Source: Pholiota molesta
Lineage: Eukaryota; Basidiomycota; Agaricomycetes; Agaricales; Strophariaceae
Assembly (NCBI GenBank): GCA_014925825.1
Contig: JACGCK010000057.1
Span: forward strand, 1-64,000
Reading direction: 5' to 3'
DNA: 64,000 nt
Numbering within the stretch: the stretch's first letter is position 1; each line of letters begins with the position of its first letter. The translations under genes were made by a program, and so were the position numbers. This document shows, one piece after another, positions 45,601 to 57,782 of the stretch. The notes under the pieces are model-generated. The model made no database searches and had not been told where the DNA came from. It saw nothing but the letters and a program-made list of their open reading frames with translations.

Positions 45601-46889
45601 CCGTCCCGTACCGCAACGCGCCGCTGTCGTACAAGTCGCCCGTCGCGGGCAACATCGACAAGGTCATGATCAGCGACACGGACAACGAGCAGACGCTCAT
45701 CAAGGTGCTCATCCGCCAGACGCGGCGCCCGGAGCTCGGGGACAAGTTCTCGTCCCGCCACGGGCAGAAGGGCGTGTGTGGGCTGATTGTGAACCAGGAG
45801 GATATGCCGTTTAATGATCAGGGGATTAATCCGGGTAAGCATTGCTTGCTTATGTGGTGTAGCCAACTGCTGTGGGGAGTAGTGCGCTTACTATTGTGGT
45901 TTGCAGATACTATCATGAACCCACATGGTTTCCCATCCCGTATGACGGTCGGGAAGATGATTGAGTTGCTAGCAGGAAAGGTCCGCGTTCATGTGTTCAT
46001 CTTCATGTACCATGCAGCACCTAAACGATCGTCTCTTACTCTACAGGCCGGTGTGCTCACAGGTAAACTGCAATACGGAACAGCATTCGGTGGTTCCAAG
46101 GTATGTCGTTTTTGCTATAAGGTTTATAAGATGGCTGACTTTAACACCGACCAGGTCGAAGACATGAGTCGGATACTCGTGGAGAACGGTTTTAGTTATG
46201 CTGGTAAAGATATGCTAACCAGTGGGATCACTGGGGAGCCGCTGGAGGCCTATGTCTATTTCGGGCCTATATATTACCAGGTATGTTTGACTCTCCATTC
46301 TCCGTTGATTGATTTTTGACTGATCATCCAATTTAACGCAGAAACTGAGTAAGCGCCATTACTTGCCACAACAATGTTTTCAGTCGCTAATGTTTTCCTT
46401 GCTTCCCGTAGAACACATGGTGATGGACAAGATGCACGCTCGTGCAAGGTAATCCACTCTCCCTTGTATCCCCTTTTCTTGATTTTGACCCAACCCCCTC
46501 TTTTATACAGAGGTCCGCGGGCAACGCTAACACGACAGCCCACAGAAGGTCGTTCGCGCGAGGGAGGTCTACGTCTAGGCGAGATGGAGCGCGACTGTCT
46601 GATCGGGTACGGCGCGACACAGCTGTTGCTGGAACGGCTGATGATCTCGTCGGACAAATTCGAGGTGAACGCGTGCGAGGAGTGTGGATTGATGGGGTAC
46701 AACGGCTGGTGCACGTATTGCAAGAGCTCGAAGAAGATGGCGCAGCTGACGATCCCGTACGCGGCGAAACTATTGTTTCAGGAGGTACGGTTTGCCGTAT
46801 TTAGAGTTTTGAGTTGTGCTTTGCTGATACTTGTCCTTTAGTTGATGGCGATGAACGTGGTACCGCGTTTGATTCTGGACGATGCATGA
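42639..46889 (+). CDS. RET1: DNA-directed RNA polymerase III second-largest subunit RPC2
   Basis: This is the beta-like catalytic subunit of Pol III, which makes tRNA, 5S and U6 RNA. The assignment to Pol III rather than II or I rests on the short N-terminus ([19 protein letters not shown]) and family-typical segments such as [37 protein letters not shown] and FGRC-like [17 protein letters not shown]. Conserved catalytic regions include [67 protein letters not shown] and [19 protein letters not shown]. The C-terminal zinc region [19 protein letters not shown] precedes [11 protein letters not shown] and TGA 46887-46889. There are about 14 exons, one of only 7 nt (46342-46348). No frameshift was found over about 1,130 codons. 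Confidence 0.95.
46342..46348 (+). other. 7-nt microexon of RPC2
   Basis: The exon AAACTGA is bounded by an AACGCAG acceptor and a GTAAGC donor. Splicing to the next exon at 46412 (AACACATGG) gives the conserved residues [19 protein letters not shown]. Any other joining breaks this very conserved polymerase segment. Confidence 0.85.
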
Positions 46890-47702
46890 TATATACCTCG
46901 TCATCACAATTGGAACAATCATACTCGTCCGTACCAGTCCGTACCATGCTTTATTTTTATTCCTTGCTCTTTCAATCATCGTATCGCATCAATATTTGTT
47001 TTTTGTTTATTACTTACAGTGCAAGACCAGATCCATTGTGTATTATTATCACTACCGCATCGACTCCTATTCAATCAAGCGATGAGCTTCCTGGTGCTCA
47101 CCAATTTTTCAATTTGCGTTTTGGGTCAGTCATCAAGCTCGGACATCTTGTATATTCATTACAATATGGCAAAACTACACCGCTTATTGGAAATGTATAT
47201 GAAATCCTCGTGCTGGTACACCGTGGGGTATGTCAGATCATCGATTGGGCTGTCAGATGCAAGGGTTAAGAGTGTCTGCTTTATGAATTATTGTGCCCAT
47301 CTTGATCATCGGATAGGTTTTACAATTAGCAATGGCTGTATGTATGTATGCCTCGTTGAATACACGTTCACCTTGAATGGCATCGAATTCTAGCTCTGAA
47401 TTAAATACAATCGGATTGTGGACGATTAGCAGGCACTGAAAGAAATTCCGGGATCCCATTGAGTCTGTCAACGAGGCACTTCCTGTAAGTACATGCTTGT
47501 GGCTGAAAGGTTTCTATGCAACGGATAAGGCTGCTGCCTCGAGGCTATTGTTGGATTTCCATTGAAGCGATCCTCTGGCAGGTATCTAGAGCTGGCTAAC
47601 AATGCAAATGCAGTTGCTTGAGTTGATCTGGGCTTGCCTCACTCGTTGCTGGGGCTGTGCTTGTGAATAGTGCTGGTGAAGCTTTGAAGTGAAGGGCTAT
47701 AA
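46890..47702. other. Intergenic, nothing recognised
   Basis: The stretch contains the RPC2 3' end and a T-rich, low-complexity part near 46940-47010. No gene or repeat was identified. Confidence 0.5.
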
Positions 47703-47768
47703 TGACGTCGAAATTAAATTCACCCGCGATCTGGAAAGTGATCGGTCACGTGAACGCTGTTATATAAA
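47703..47768 (+). promoter_or_regulatory. Promoter of the UBE2G1-type E2 gene
   Basis: A TATATAAA box lies at 47761-47768, 77 bp before the start codon. Upstream are a palindromic E-box TCACGTGA (47746-47753) and a CRE-like TGACGTCG (47703-47710). The spacing fits a TATA promoter with a short 5' UTR. The bound factors are not known. Confidence 0.6.
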
Positions 47769-47845
47769 GGATTCTTTTGGGTAGAGTGGGTCAAGGGAAC
47801 ATCCGCTCTGCTTGGAACAGCCACTAGCCACAGATCCTATCGCCA

Positions 47846-48763
47846 ATGTCCAAAACCAACGCATCCAACACTCTCCTGCTCCGGAGGCAGCTCGCAGAAC
47901 TTACGAAACACCCCGTCGAGGGCTTCTCTGCAGGTCAGTCCCCAATCTAACCTTAGATCTCATGGAGCCTGATTCCATCTTCCTTTCCGCTAGGCCTGGT
48001 CGACGATGACAACCTTTATGAGTGGGAAATCTTGATCATCGGGTATGTGTTCCCCTAGTCGGCTTCGTGCGCTTTGACTAAGTCCCGGTTATCGTTAGGC
48101 CTCACGACACCCTATAGTATGTTGGCTTGTCTGCTGCTCCGCATCGGCTCTCCAACTGACATTACCCCTCTGTGATCAGTGAAGGCGGATTCTTCAAGGC
48201 TCGCCTTTCATTCCCCCCGGAATTCCCTCTGCTACCGCCAAAGATGCGCTTCATAACTCCTATGTGGCACCCGAACAGTCAGTATCTGTCTTTTATCTTT
48301 TGCTTTGACTCGTATACCTAATACATGTGTCCAGTCTATCCTGATGGCACTGTCTGTGTTTCGATTCTGGTGAGCTTTGCTTTCCCTTTCCTACATATTA
48401 TATCTTGAACTTACACCACGCAGCACGCGCCTGGGGACGACCAATATGGTTATGAAGATGCCGGAGAGCGGTGGATGCCAGTACATACAGTCGAATCTAT
48501 CGTGAGTTATGGATTCAGATCGTTCCTATGAACCAATCTAATAATGACGTGCAGCTTGTCAGCGTCATTTCCCTTCTTTCCTCCGACACTCCGAACCTCG
48601 ACAGCCCCGCCAACGTCGACGCCGCCAAGGAAGTCCGGACAGATCTAGCTGGTTAGTAGGCCTCGCCGATTGACCCTTTGTCAGCATGACTGATCTCCAC
48701 ACAGGGTACAAGAAGAAAGTTCGAAGATTAGTGCGCAAGAGCGCAGAGGAGGCCTACGATTGA
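47846..48763 (+). CDS. Ubiquitin-conjugating enzyme E2, UBE2G1/Ubc15 type
   Basis: This E2 is the paralogue class of UBE2G1 (fission yeast Ubc15), with Lys48-chain activity. From ATG 47846: [80 protein letters not shown] with the active cysteine in TVCVSIL, GYEDAGERWMPVHTVESI and SPANVDAAKEV. The acidic loop (PGDDQYGYEDAGE) is the G-type insertion. The end is KSAEEAYD with TGA at 48761-48763. Short introns, including one inside DTLYEGG, all keep frame. It differs clearly from Ubc7 at 40.9 kb, so this is not a recent duplicate. Confidence 0.93.
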
Positions 48764-49545
48764 ACACCTCTACCCCCATTCCCAACTACTGCTGTTTTTC
48801 TCCGAGTCTGTTTGGCATATTCATTGGCATATTGTGTTGCGCGGACACCGCGATATGTATTCATTATGCTGTTGTCTTTTCATGTACATTTACACCCACA
48901 CCCACACACAATGCGATTTCTTTGTTTCTACATGAGCACTCCTGGTTCTCGGCTACTAGCGGCTATTAGGCGCATCGGGTCGGGCAGCGGGTCCGTGATG
49001 ATGGCATCAAGCATCGTGGGAAGATTTATATTGACATCCAATTGTGACGCGACAGGCCGCTTGACTCGCTCACTGCTCTTCCATACCATCACTTGTGCTC
49101 AATTTCTTCTATCCCTGTCCCCCGAATTTATTGTGTGTGCATTGAAGGCGGAATCACCTTTCCTTTGAGCTTGTTCTCGTGCTCCAAGCATATTGAATCC
49201 GACGCAAACTCTTGAGACAACGCAAGACGCCTTCAAGACGCATGAGGAAGACTGAAATCCATCGCATTCACAAGACGCATTGCAAATTGTCCAACTTTGA
49301 ATACCTCAAGCTGAACCTAAGCTGAACACTTTTCAAAATCTCAAGTCCAAGTACCAAACGCGTCATGCCCGCAAAAGACACGTATTCTAAACGTTAATAT
49401 TCAACCTAATCCAAGCCACGCACCCATTGTCTGACCAAGAACATTTATTACGATTTCTAGGGACTGCCAACACCATTGCGGCTCCCATTGGTCTGTGTTC
49501 TGACACTTTATCTCTGTGAAAATTTGGAATTGACTTTTTAGTGAA
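48764..49545. other. Intergenic, nothing recognised
   Basis: After the E2 3' UTR there is a region of GACGCA-type short direct repeats near 49200-49265 (CAAGACGCCTTCAAGACGCATGAGG..CACAAGACGCA is repeated in pieces). No gene was seen. Confidence 0.45.
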
Positions 49546-52500
49546 ATGTGTGTGCGCAATACTTATATAGAAGTGGACTCGGACTCGGACTTCGCACCCG
49601 GTGCATATGTCCCCGAAGTGAGCCCGAAGAAAAGGGCAGCGCGAGGCGCCGCCGCGGGCCCATCTACTAGGGGCACGAAAAGGAAGAGAGCGTCAAGAGC
49701 AAGTGGGGTGAGCGCGGGTGCCCGGCCTTCCAAGGCGCAGAAAAGTAGGTCCTGTTTTTGATCCGCTTGTCCTCATAGTGGACATGCGTCGCGCCTCGCG
49801 CACTTTCTAACTAACACCGTTATTCTAGAATACAGAGCGGGCGTCGTAGAGAATGCCCTACTCCAATATTTGGTCAGTCCACTATGATTAAGTGTATGAG
49901 CTGTCTTGGCTGATGTTCTTTCGGACAGCGACGGATCTGGATTTGCACTCCGCATCGGAGGAGGAAGAGGACCTGGAATAGAGGAATACTTTCCCAGGAA
50001 ACGCTCCACCCTCCAGATACCGACGAAGAGGAACGTGAAGAAGATGAAGATGAAGGCGACGAGCCGGTGCAGTTGAAGACATGGGCCGGGCTCCAGCCAC
50101 GCATGCCATCCTCAAGGATACAGAAGCCGCCTAGCTCATCGAAACCAGTGTCTACAGCTGCGGCGAAAACGGAAGAAGATTCGTTACAGGTGATACTATG
50201 ATTTACAGTTTTTGCGGACTCGGCTGACTGGGCTCAAATTGCGAATTGGTTCTTCAGAATCAGAGCCAGAGTCGGATTTGGAAAACCCACCGCCATCTAG
50301 TCTTCCTGCAAAGGCCATTTCGACCCATAAGAAGCCGACCGAGACTAAGGGTTGTGATATTTGCCCTTCGTGCTTCCCTATAATTCCATGATATTGATTG
50401 AAATGAATAGAGGACGAATCGGTGACCGAGTCAGAAACTGAATCAGAGACTGAATCGGAGACCGAATCAGAATCTGAAATAGAATCTGAAGTCCCCATTC
50501 CCAAGAAGCGTAGGCGCCATGATCATCTCTAAAGTCCCATTTTGCTAATCGAAATGGACAGAGCTACAACAACCTCCGCCCAGTTCACTGCAGACGACTC
50601 TGGAGCAGAATCTGAATCTGAACGAAAGATAGACGGCACCCGAGTGAGCCTGCCAAGTTATCTTCCTAATACCGATGGCGTTTTAACAGATCGATAAATA
50701 GAAACTCCATCCCAAACCTGGGTTTGCACTGAGACCTGACCAGAAGCCCGAGCCAGCGCTCGCCTTGATGAAGAGACAGGTACCAAGATACCCGCGACCA
50801 TAACACATATCTCCGTGATTATCAACGAGATGGTGTCAAATTTCTGTGGAGACAGTACAAGCAAGGACATGGAGGACTGCTTGGCGACGATATGGGTCTA
50901 GTAAATGATTTCCTTGCATATCTCAAATATTTTTATTGACCTGAGTTTAACTGAACAGGGTATTTTCGAGTTCGGATGATTGCGTCTCCCTATTAATTTC
51001 TTTTCCTAGGAAAAACGATCCAGGTTATCTCCTTCCTGTCCGCAATAATGAAAAAAGATGGCCTAGTAACGGATAGACATCGACGAAGAAAATACATTTC
51101 ACGCTTGCAAGATGGGGAAGCGTGGCGTAAGCGGAGAGAGTTGCCCAAGGCCAATGCGAAGTGGCCTACGTGTTTGATTATCGCTCCGAGCACTGTCGTG
51201 CATAACTGGGAACGTGAATTCCAGACGGTATGGCTTAGTTATTGTCTTCTGGGTCTCTTTAACTTATAGTGGCGGTATAGTGGGGATATTTTGAGGTTGG
51301 CATGTACAATGGACCTAAGAAGGAACGAGATGAAGTTTTACATGACTTCAAGCTAGGCCGCCTGGATGTTGGTAAGAATATTGCAATACTTCCGCCCACC
51401 CACCCTCCCTCCACGCTGACTGACTTGAACGCTATGTGCATAGTCATCACTACCTTCGACCTCGCGCGAAGGGACATAGATGTTCTGGATGGCCTCCCAT
51501 GGAGCTGCATCATCGTGGACGAAGTTCACCGCGTCAAGAACGAGGCCTCCAAAATCACCATGGCGTACCACCAGTTCGCATGCCTCAACCGATTCGGGCT
51601 CACCGGGACCACCATCCAGAACTCGTACAAGGAGATGTGGACGATCCTGGATTGGACGAATCCCGGGAGGCTGGGGACGGCGAGGCAGTGGCAGGGGTAT
51701 GTCGTCAAGCCGCTCACGGCGGGACAGAGCGCGGGGGCTTCGGAGGAGGAGAGGGCGAAGGCGTTGCAGGTGGCGATGATCTTGAGGGATAAGCTGTTAC
51801 CTAATTTCTTCCTTAGGAGGTATGGGATATTCTGTGTATATGGTTTAATGCTGACTTTTGAATTATGTACTAGAACGAAAGATATCATCAAAGATCAAGT
51901 GAGTGTCAATTATATGACCCGATTCACTATGTCTAAATGTCTTTTTTGGTTGATAGCTACCGCGAAAGACTGATCAAGTGGTGTTTTGTCCATTGACGAG
52001 CCGCCAAATTGCAGCATACAAGCACCTTCTCAACATGGAGGCATTGCAGAACCTCCTTCACCGAGACGACCCTTGCACTTGTGGTTCTAGAAAATCGTAT
52101 GTTTTTACTGTGTCTCTCGTTCTATTACTTGCTAATCAAATCTTCAGGAGGAAAGCATGCTGTCATCCTTTCGTTCCCGGAGAGGTTTTCAGATACATGT
52201 CCATTCTCATCAAGCTTTCGAACCATCTTGCGCTGATTTTGCCAGGTCTATCAATTCTACTTTTTGGCCATCTACAACGCTAACGAACATGTTGTATTTT
52301 CAGGCCCCAGTGATACACCAGAGCAGGTAAGCGTGAAGTAGCTGTTGTTACTGGAGAACTTATCAGGGGCGCAGACTGCTAGAAATCGTAGACTGGCGAG
52401 ATAGCATTCCCCGATGGAAACATTCCAAAATATGGAACCGCCATGTTGCAGCCACAATATTGCGGAAATGGACAGTGCGTTACTATGAAACAAGAAACAA

Positions 52501-54375
52501 TTTCTATGCTATTCGCTTTTCCAGGCCCTTAAAGTGCTGTTGGAAGAGTGGCGGAAAGACAGGACGAACAAAGTTCTGATCTTCACTAAATCAGTCAAGC
52601 TGCTTGAAATGCTCGAGTTCATCTCAAACCAAAGGTTTGTCGTTTGATCTGATTTTTTATCTACTCGGTGTTCACTCTTGTCGGTGTTCAAGGATATAAA
52701 TTCCTCAAATTGGACGGAGGGACAAAGCAGCCTGACCGTGAGTCGCCCTGGAACGCTGATAAGCTGTCAGTACTGACGATTTGACAAAGGCATGCCGATG
52801 ATCGATGAATTCAATAACGACCCCGAAGTGTTTATATTCCTGATATCTACATTGGCGGAGGGACTGGTTTGAATCTGACAGGAGCAAATAAAGTCGTGAT
52901 TTTCGGTGCGTCATGGATATTTGCATTGTGTAGGATGGTGAACTGACTGTTCTGCACACAGATCCGAATTGGAGTACGAGAAACTTTTGTTTTTTGCTTA
53001 AGGTTTATGTATTGACCCAATCTTCGTAGATCCTGCTCATGATCTTCAGCAATGGACAGGTTTGTTCAATTACTGTTGCAAAATTGCCTAATTAACTCGA
53101 CCTCATTCAGAGCGTTTCGCTTTGGCCAAGTCCGCGACGTTTCTGTCTATCGTCTGCTCGGCGCAGGCTCCGTCGAAGAGCTTATTTATGCCAGACAAAT
53201 TTACAAACAACAGCAAATGGCGATTGGGTACGAAGCCAGCGTACAAACAAGGTGAGTTAGACTTTACATACTGCAACGGTATATGAATATTGAAAGCTCT
53301 GGTGGCAAGGTATTTCGAGGGCATTCAAGGTGACAGTGCAAAGCAGGGAGAGCTTTTCGGCATCAATAACATCTTCAAGCTGCACGAAGACAAACTTGCA
53401 ACGAAAATGGCCGTGAGTGCTTTTGCTCACAATTGGTGCCGGATATTGTGGTTATTAATTTGACTGTTATGTTGAAGATCGAGAAAGCGAATTTGGCGGA
53501 GTTGGATTGGGCTCTGGCGAATATGGATGCGGCAACTCATGGAAAGAAGGCCCCAAGACTACGAACGAGTTAGTAGAAGCCGATGCAAAAGTCAAAGAGG
53601 ATGGCATTAACTTGAAAGGACTTGGGGCCTTGCTTTTCGATGATGGTTTGTCGTCTTTTCTCATGCGAGTTGTCCTACTCACATCAGATTTGGGATTATA
53701 GAACCGCCACCACCGCTATGACCGAAGAAGACGTTATCAAGAAAACCTTGAGTGCTATAGGCGTGACGTATAGCCACATGAACGGCGAGATCTTAGTGCC
53801 GAGCAGATAGAGGCAGAGCGAACGAAACAGACACTTCAAGTGGGTTTATTTCCTGACTTTCTTTCCTGCGATGGCCGTGTGTTTGCTTATAATCATATTA
53901 CAGAAAGTGCGCAAGAGGAAGAGTCAAGCTGCCGCGGAAAAGGAGAAGGACTCCTCGCCCAAGCCTGTGTGGCCTCCATAAGACGACATCATAAAGTGCC
54001 AGCTAAGCCGCAGCTGACCCGGAGCAGCAGTGCGTCCCGGCCGTCTTATTTTCTTGCTGTGCGCGCGTGGCTCACTACAACCCAATAGACTTCAAGCTCG
54101 ACACAAAGCGCTCATCCGGTGGGCATGATCAACAGCCCGGAGGATGTCCCGGCTTTCGCGCGTGACTTGTACGTCCCTCTCTCCTCTTCCTTTATCTGTT
54201 TCCCCTGGAGGCCTGGCGCTTATTGTGGCTGTGTGGCGTCGTGCTACGTTTGTTTAAATTTAGCGCGCGTCAGAGTGCGGAGATGCAGAGGCAGATCATC
54301 GCCGAGCTGGACGAGTGGGCGGCGAAGCACCCCGAGTCGGAGTCCTCGGATGATTCAGATGACGATTCGGGGTAG
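49546..54375 (+). CDS. SNF2-family DNA translocase, ERCC6L2-like
   Basis: ERCC6L2-like proteins are Rad26/CSB-related ATPases linked to DNA damage responses. The N-terminus is basic ([10 protein letters not shown]) and then has a Ser/Glu-rich acidic tract of SETE repeats (about 50415-50490). The ATPase core follows: [28 protein letters not shown] (Walker A), [32 protein letters not shown] (DEVH box), [81 protein letters not shown] and [20 protein letters not shown] (motif VI). The C-terminus has [18 protein letters not shown] and an acidic end, stopping at TAG 54373-54375. At least six 1-nt deletions disrupt it, for example at TINTYLRD, MGLGKT, RIAFPDGN, LAGGTGL and KAPKTTNE. About 20 introns. 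Confidence 0.85.
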
Positions 54376-57054
54376 GTGTATGTATGCATTTTGGGTGAAG
54401 GGCATGCATGGGTTGCGACTGTCAGTTGTAACTGTCGGTGCTGCTTGCTTTATGTTTTGTGGACATGCGATATGCTATAGCGCAGTATTGATTTATTCAC
54501 CTTGTTATCATCAATTGTGATCCCTATCTATTCGTCAATTTATTTGTGCTTCGGTGTAATACACACGCCCTACTGCTGCGAGCTGCTGCGCCTGCGTTCT
54601 CTGTGATGCATCCGAGGTAAGTCCGTGGTTCTTACATTCAGTTCATGAGCTGGAGTGTGTCACTTTGCCACTTATTCAGCCTTGAGCGCAGTGATATTAC
54701 ATTCCAGAGGAGTGGCGTTATGGATGATCAGTATATGCGATTGCATAGCGCAATGGGTGACCGGTGACTCAGCTAGCAGGCGAATAACCCATCGATAAGT
54801 TGTATGCTAGCCGGGGCTGAAAAGGAAATGATCTCCTCATTTGGGAGGGAAGCTTATCATGGCTTGGCAACCAGAACTCTCGCGGCTGTACGGAGGAGCA
54901 TGACCTCCATTCCCCAGTGACTATGTACCGACGTCTTCTGTATACATAGTACATACGGTGACGGAAAACATATAGAAGGCTCCTCCCTACCCTTAGCTTC
55001 TACTTGATTATTTCTAAACTTTACTATAGCAAGCCGCCCGGGTCTAAGTAAGTCTTAGTTCTGATTTTTTTTGCCTTTTGCTAGTGGCTACTCCGACGTG
55101 CGCACCACCTTCCTACGCCAACGATGTCCATGCAGTCTATCTTTAGACTTTCCCGGTATGGTAATTTGATCCAGGTGTTCGTTGATCGTGTCCACTTTCA
55201 ATGGATGGTGGGGGCAATGGGCTGCAGAGTCCAGACTACAGTGATATGTATCTGGCCGGGCGCGCTGGGTTGGCGGGATGTTCGTGAAGGAGGGAATACT
55301 ACGGGTATGATTGCGGAGTACTTGCGGCGGTGGGACGATTGGGCAGTTTTTGGGTCCGTTTGACTGCGCCCACGGCCCACATTGGAATTTACTCTAGGTT
55401 GGTGGGATGTTGTTGAAGAAGGGAATACGGTTGCGGAGTACTTGCGGTCGGACAGCTCTTGATGTACATACAAATGCGCCCCACCATGAAATTTTCTTCT
55501 GGATGGAATGGAGATGGGTGAACTTTGTTAGAAGCGTGGCGGGTGTACGAGAGGTTAGTCAAGAGCTGTCAGTCGTTAGCGGCGGCAAGGAAGCGGCATA
55601 TCATGCCCATGGTGCCCTGCTGCAGAACAAGCCCCAATGTATACCCAGTTGAACATTCTATTTGTCGGGACTCGCGCGCAGATTGCATTATGTATAAAAA
55701 TAGTCAGGATGTACATTGCGTGCTATTATCGGCTTGTGTCACAGTCGCCAGATTCGCGGTGCGCACTGGGATGACAGTTACATACGCTAGAGCGTTGGGT
55801 GGCCGCAAAGGCGCCGCGGGAGGATTTTGCAGACATGAATTTTTATGCATGCGTGCTGACAGTGATGAATCGTAAATTGGAAAGAGCGAACACGGCACCC
55901 ACAGAAAACCGACCGCGTGCTCCGCAAAAGCATGCGGGCAGAGGAGGTCTTTTGTTGTTTCGGCGAAATACAGAAGCAGCAGTGATATATGAATCACGGT
56001 ATATGGAAATATGTTACCAGCAGGAGCAAAAGCTGTGCAAGAAGGCCACGGGGGAGCCACGGCCTGTGAGTGGGTGCAGGCTATTCAGATTAACATGCGC
56101 GCTGCTGACGCGTAGGGTTTTAGATAGAGTTCAGTGGGAGTGACAGGAAGAGGGACTTGAGACGGTTTATTAAACCGCATCGGGCAGCGGGCTGGCAGGA
56201 GAAGGGTATCAAAAGATGGGCTGCAAAAACGGTGCTCAGGTGTCGTAACAGGGCGCATACTATTGGACCGGCTGGGGTTACCTGATCGCTTCCGTGGTGT
56301 GTGCGGTGCTGCATGAGTGGCGCCGAGGGGACGGGGGCAGCCTGCGCTGGATGCAGAAAAAAAGGGAAAAATTGCAGACGGCACAGGGGTAGGCGGCAAA
56401 CATAACAACAGTGCAGGGGCGCACTAAGGAGCAGAGGTACGGGCTGTGGTTTGGGGGCTGTGGGTGATGGGGCTCGCACAGGTGTCAGTCATGGGACGGC
56501 GGGCCGGTTGTGACGGCTGTCCGTGCGCGCGGAAAGTGCCGGCTGAGATTCCCACCTGGTACAGATAAACGGTGGGTGGTGTTGGGGACGACTGTGTTTC
56601 CCCAGCTTAGCCCAGCGCTGTACCACTGCAGCAGCCCTCCCACCCGCTAATCATTTCTTTTATTTCTTAACTCATCGTGAGTCTCTCTCTCCCTCTCGTT
56701 TGCTGCGCTCTGCTCGCGCTCTTCGCCGCGCACCTCATCGCACCAATGCCCACCCCTCGCCGTCGTCGTCGTCACCCACAATCGTCGCAGCGGTGGGCGC
56801 CCTGCGCCGCTTTGTTTGTTTGGCCCGACCCCTATAGACGCGTCGCGCCTCGCCCCCACCGGCGATCGGGGCGGGTCTTCCTCGCAGAGTCACCTTACTC
56901 TCGTGTCGTTTGCTGCTCGCACGGGCCTTCTGCTCGTCGTTGGCACTCCGGGCGCTCCCTGCTCACCCATGCGATGTTTCCTCTTGCCTTGTTTTCCTCT
57001 ACCTCTCTTCTGTCTCTTCAAACACCCGTTCTAACGTGTTGCCGCCCTTCCTAG
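54376..57054. other. 2.7-kb stretch without a recognisable gene
   Basis: Short open frames here have random composition. The only structure seen is a local duplication at 55267-55447. The last 400 bp (56660-57054) are strongly pyrimidine-rich on the plus strand, fitting the core promoter and 5' UTR of the highly expressed HMG gene that follows. A lineage-specific or non-coding RNA gene cannot be excluded. Confidence 0.5.
55267..55447. repeat. Local direct repeat, two copies about 125 bp apart
   Basis: The copies at about 55267-55327 and 55396-55447 share GGTTGG(C/T)GGGATGTT, GAAG(G/A)AGGGAATAC and TTGCGGAGTACTTGCGG. A weaker relation continues downstream (TGCGCCC..CAT) near 55365 and 55471. 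No coding role is evident. Confidence 0.65.
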
Positions 57055-57782
57055 ATGCCCAAAGCTGCTGGCGACAAACCCAGGGTGAGTTTCCGTCCCA
57101 TTTGACACGTCAGGATGCAGAGCTTCCTCCTGCACCCCCCATGCACACCTCGTATGCCTCCGGTGCACCCTCCGTGCTTTTAAGCGCCCAGGGCTGTATT
57201 CGGGGGTGCCGTTGGACGCTGCCTGCCTCATGCTGGGCGTCGGGCGTGGGATATGTTTCAGTCAACAAGACACTGATACGACTTTCACTTTCTTCCAGCG
57301 CAAAGCCGCAGAGAAGGCCGAAAAGCCTGCGCGCAAGGCCAAGAAAGACCCCAACGCGCCCAAACGCGCTCTCTCCGCGTACATGTTCTTCTCTCAAGAC
57401 TGGCGCGAGAGAATCAAGACCGAAAACCCCGACGCCGGCTTCGGTATGTTCCTCTTCCATCGTGCGTGCTTACAACAGCTTACGCTTTCTCCACAGGCGA
57501 AGTGGGCAAACTCCTCGGAGCCAAGTGGAAGGAGCTCGACGAGGATGAGAAGAAGGTATGCACCGCATATATGCGCTGTTTTGGATGCGGATGTTGACGA
57601 TTCGTTTGCTTCTCTAGCCCTACATCGAGCAGGCTGCCAAAGACAAGGAGAGGGCCGACGAGGAGAAGGCCGCATACGATGTTCGTTTTTCCATATCTTC
57701 TGTTTCTGTAGCAGCAGACTGACACGTAGTCTGACAGAACAAGGCAAAAGGCAGCGGAGACGACGAAGAAGACGACGAATAA
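57055..57782 (+). CDS. NHP6: NHP6-like HMG-box chromatin protein (113 aa)
   Basis: NHP6 proteins bend DNA non-specifically and help FACT and transcription. Exons 57055-57084, 57299-57443, 57497-57555, 57618-57680 and 57738-57782 sum to 342 nt, an intact frame. The basic N-terminus ([20 protein letters not shown]) is followed by one HMG box: [20 protein letters not shown], then [20 protein letters not shown] and [20 protein letters not shown]. The tail is acidic ([10 protein letters not shown]), longer than in yeast Nhp6 and closer to animal HMGB ends. The upstream 400 bp are pyrimidine-rich. The first intron, 214 nt, is the longest in the gene and could hold regulatory sequence. Confidence 0.92.

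Noticed and set aside
40944..48763. Recent tandem duplication of the two E2 genes
   Set aside because: They belong to different subfamilies (UBE2G2 and UBE2G1 types) with different intron positions, so a recent duplication is excluded.
50196..50504. Asp/Ser/Val repeat frame on the minus strand
   Set aside because: It is the antisense of the SETE repeats of the ERCC6L2-like gene; no splice context supports a gene there.
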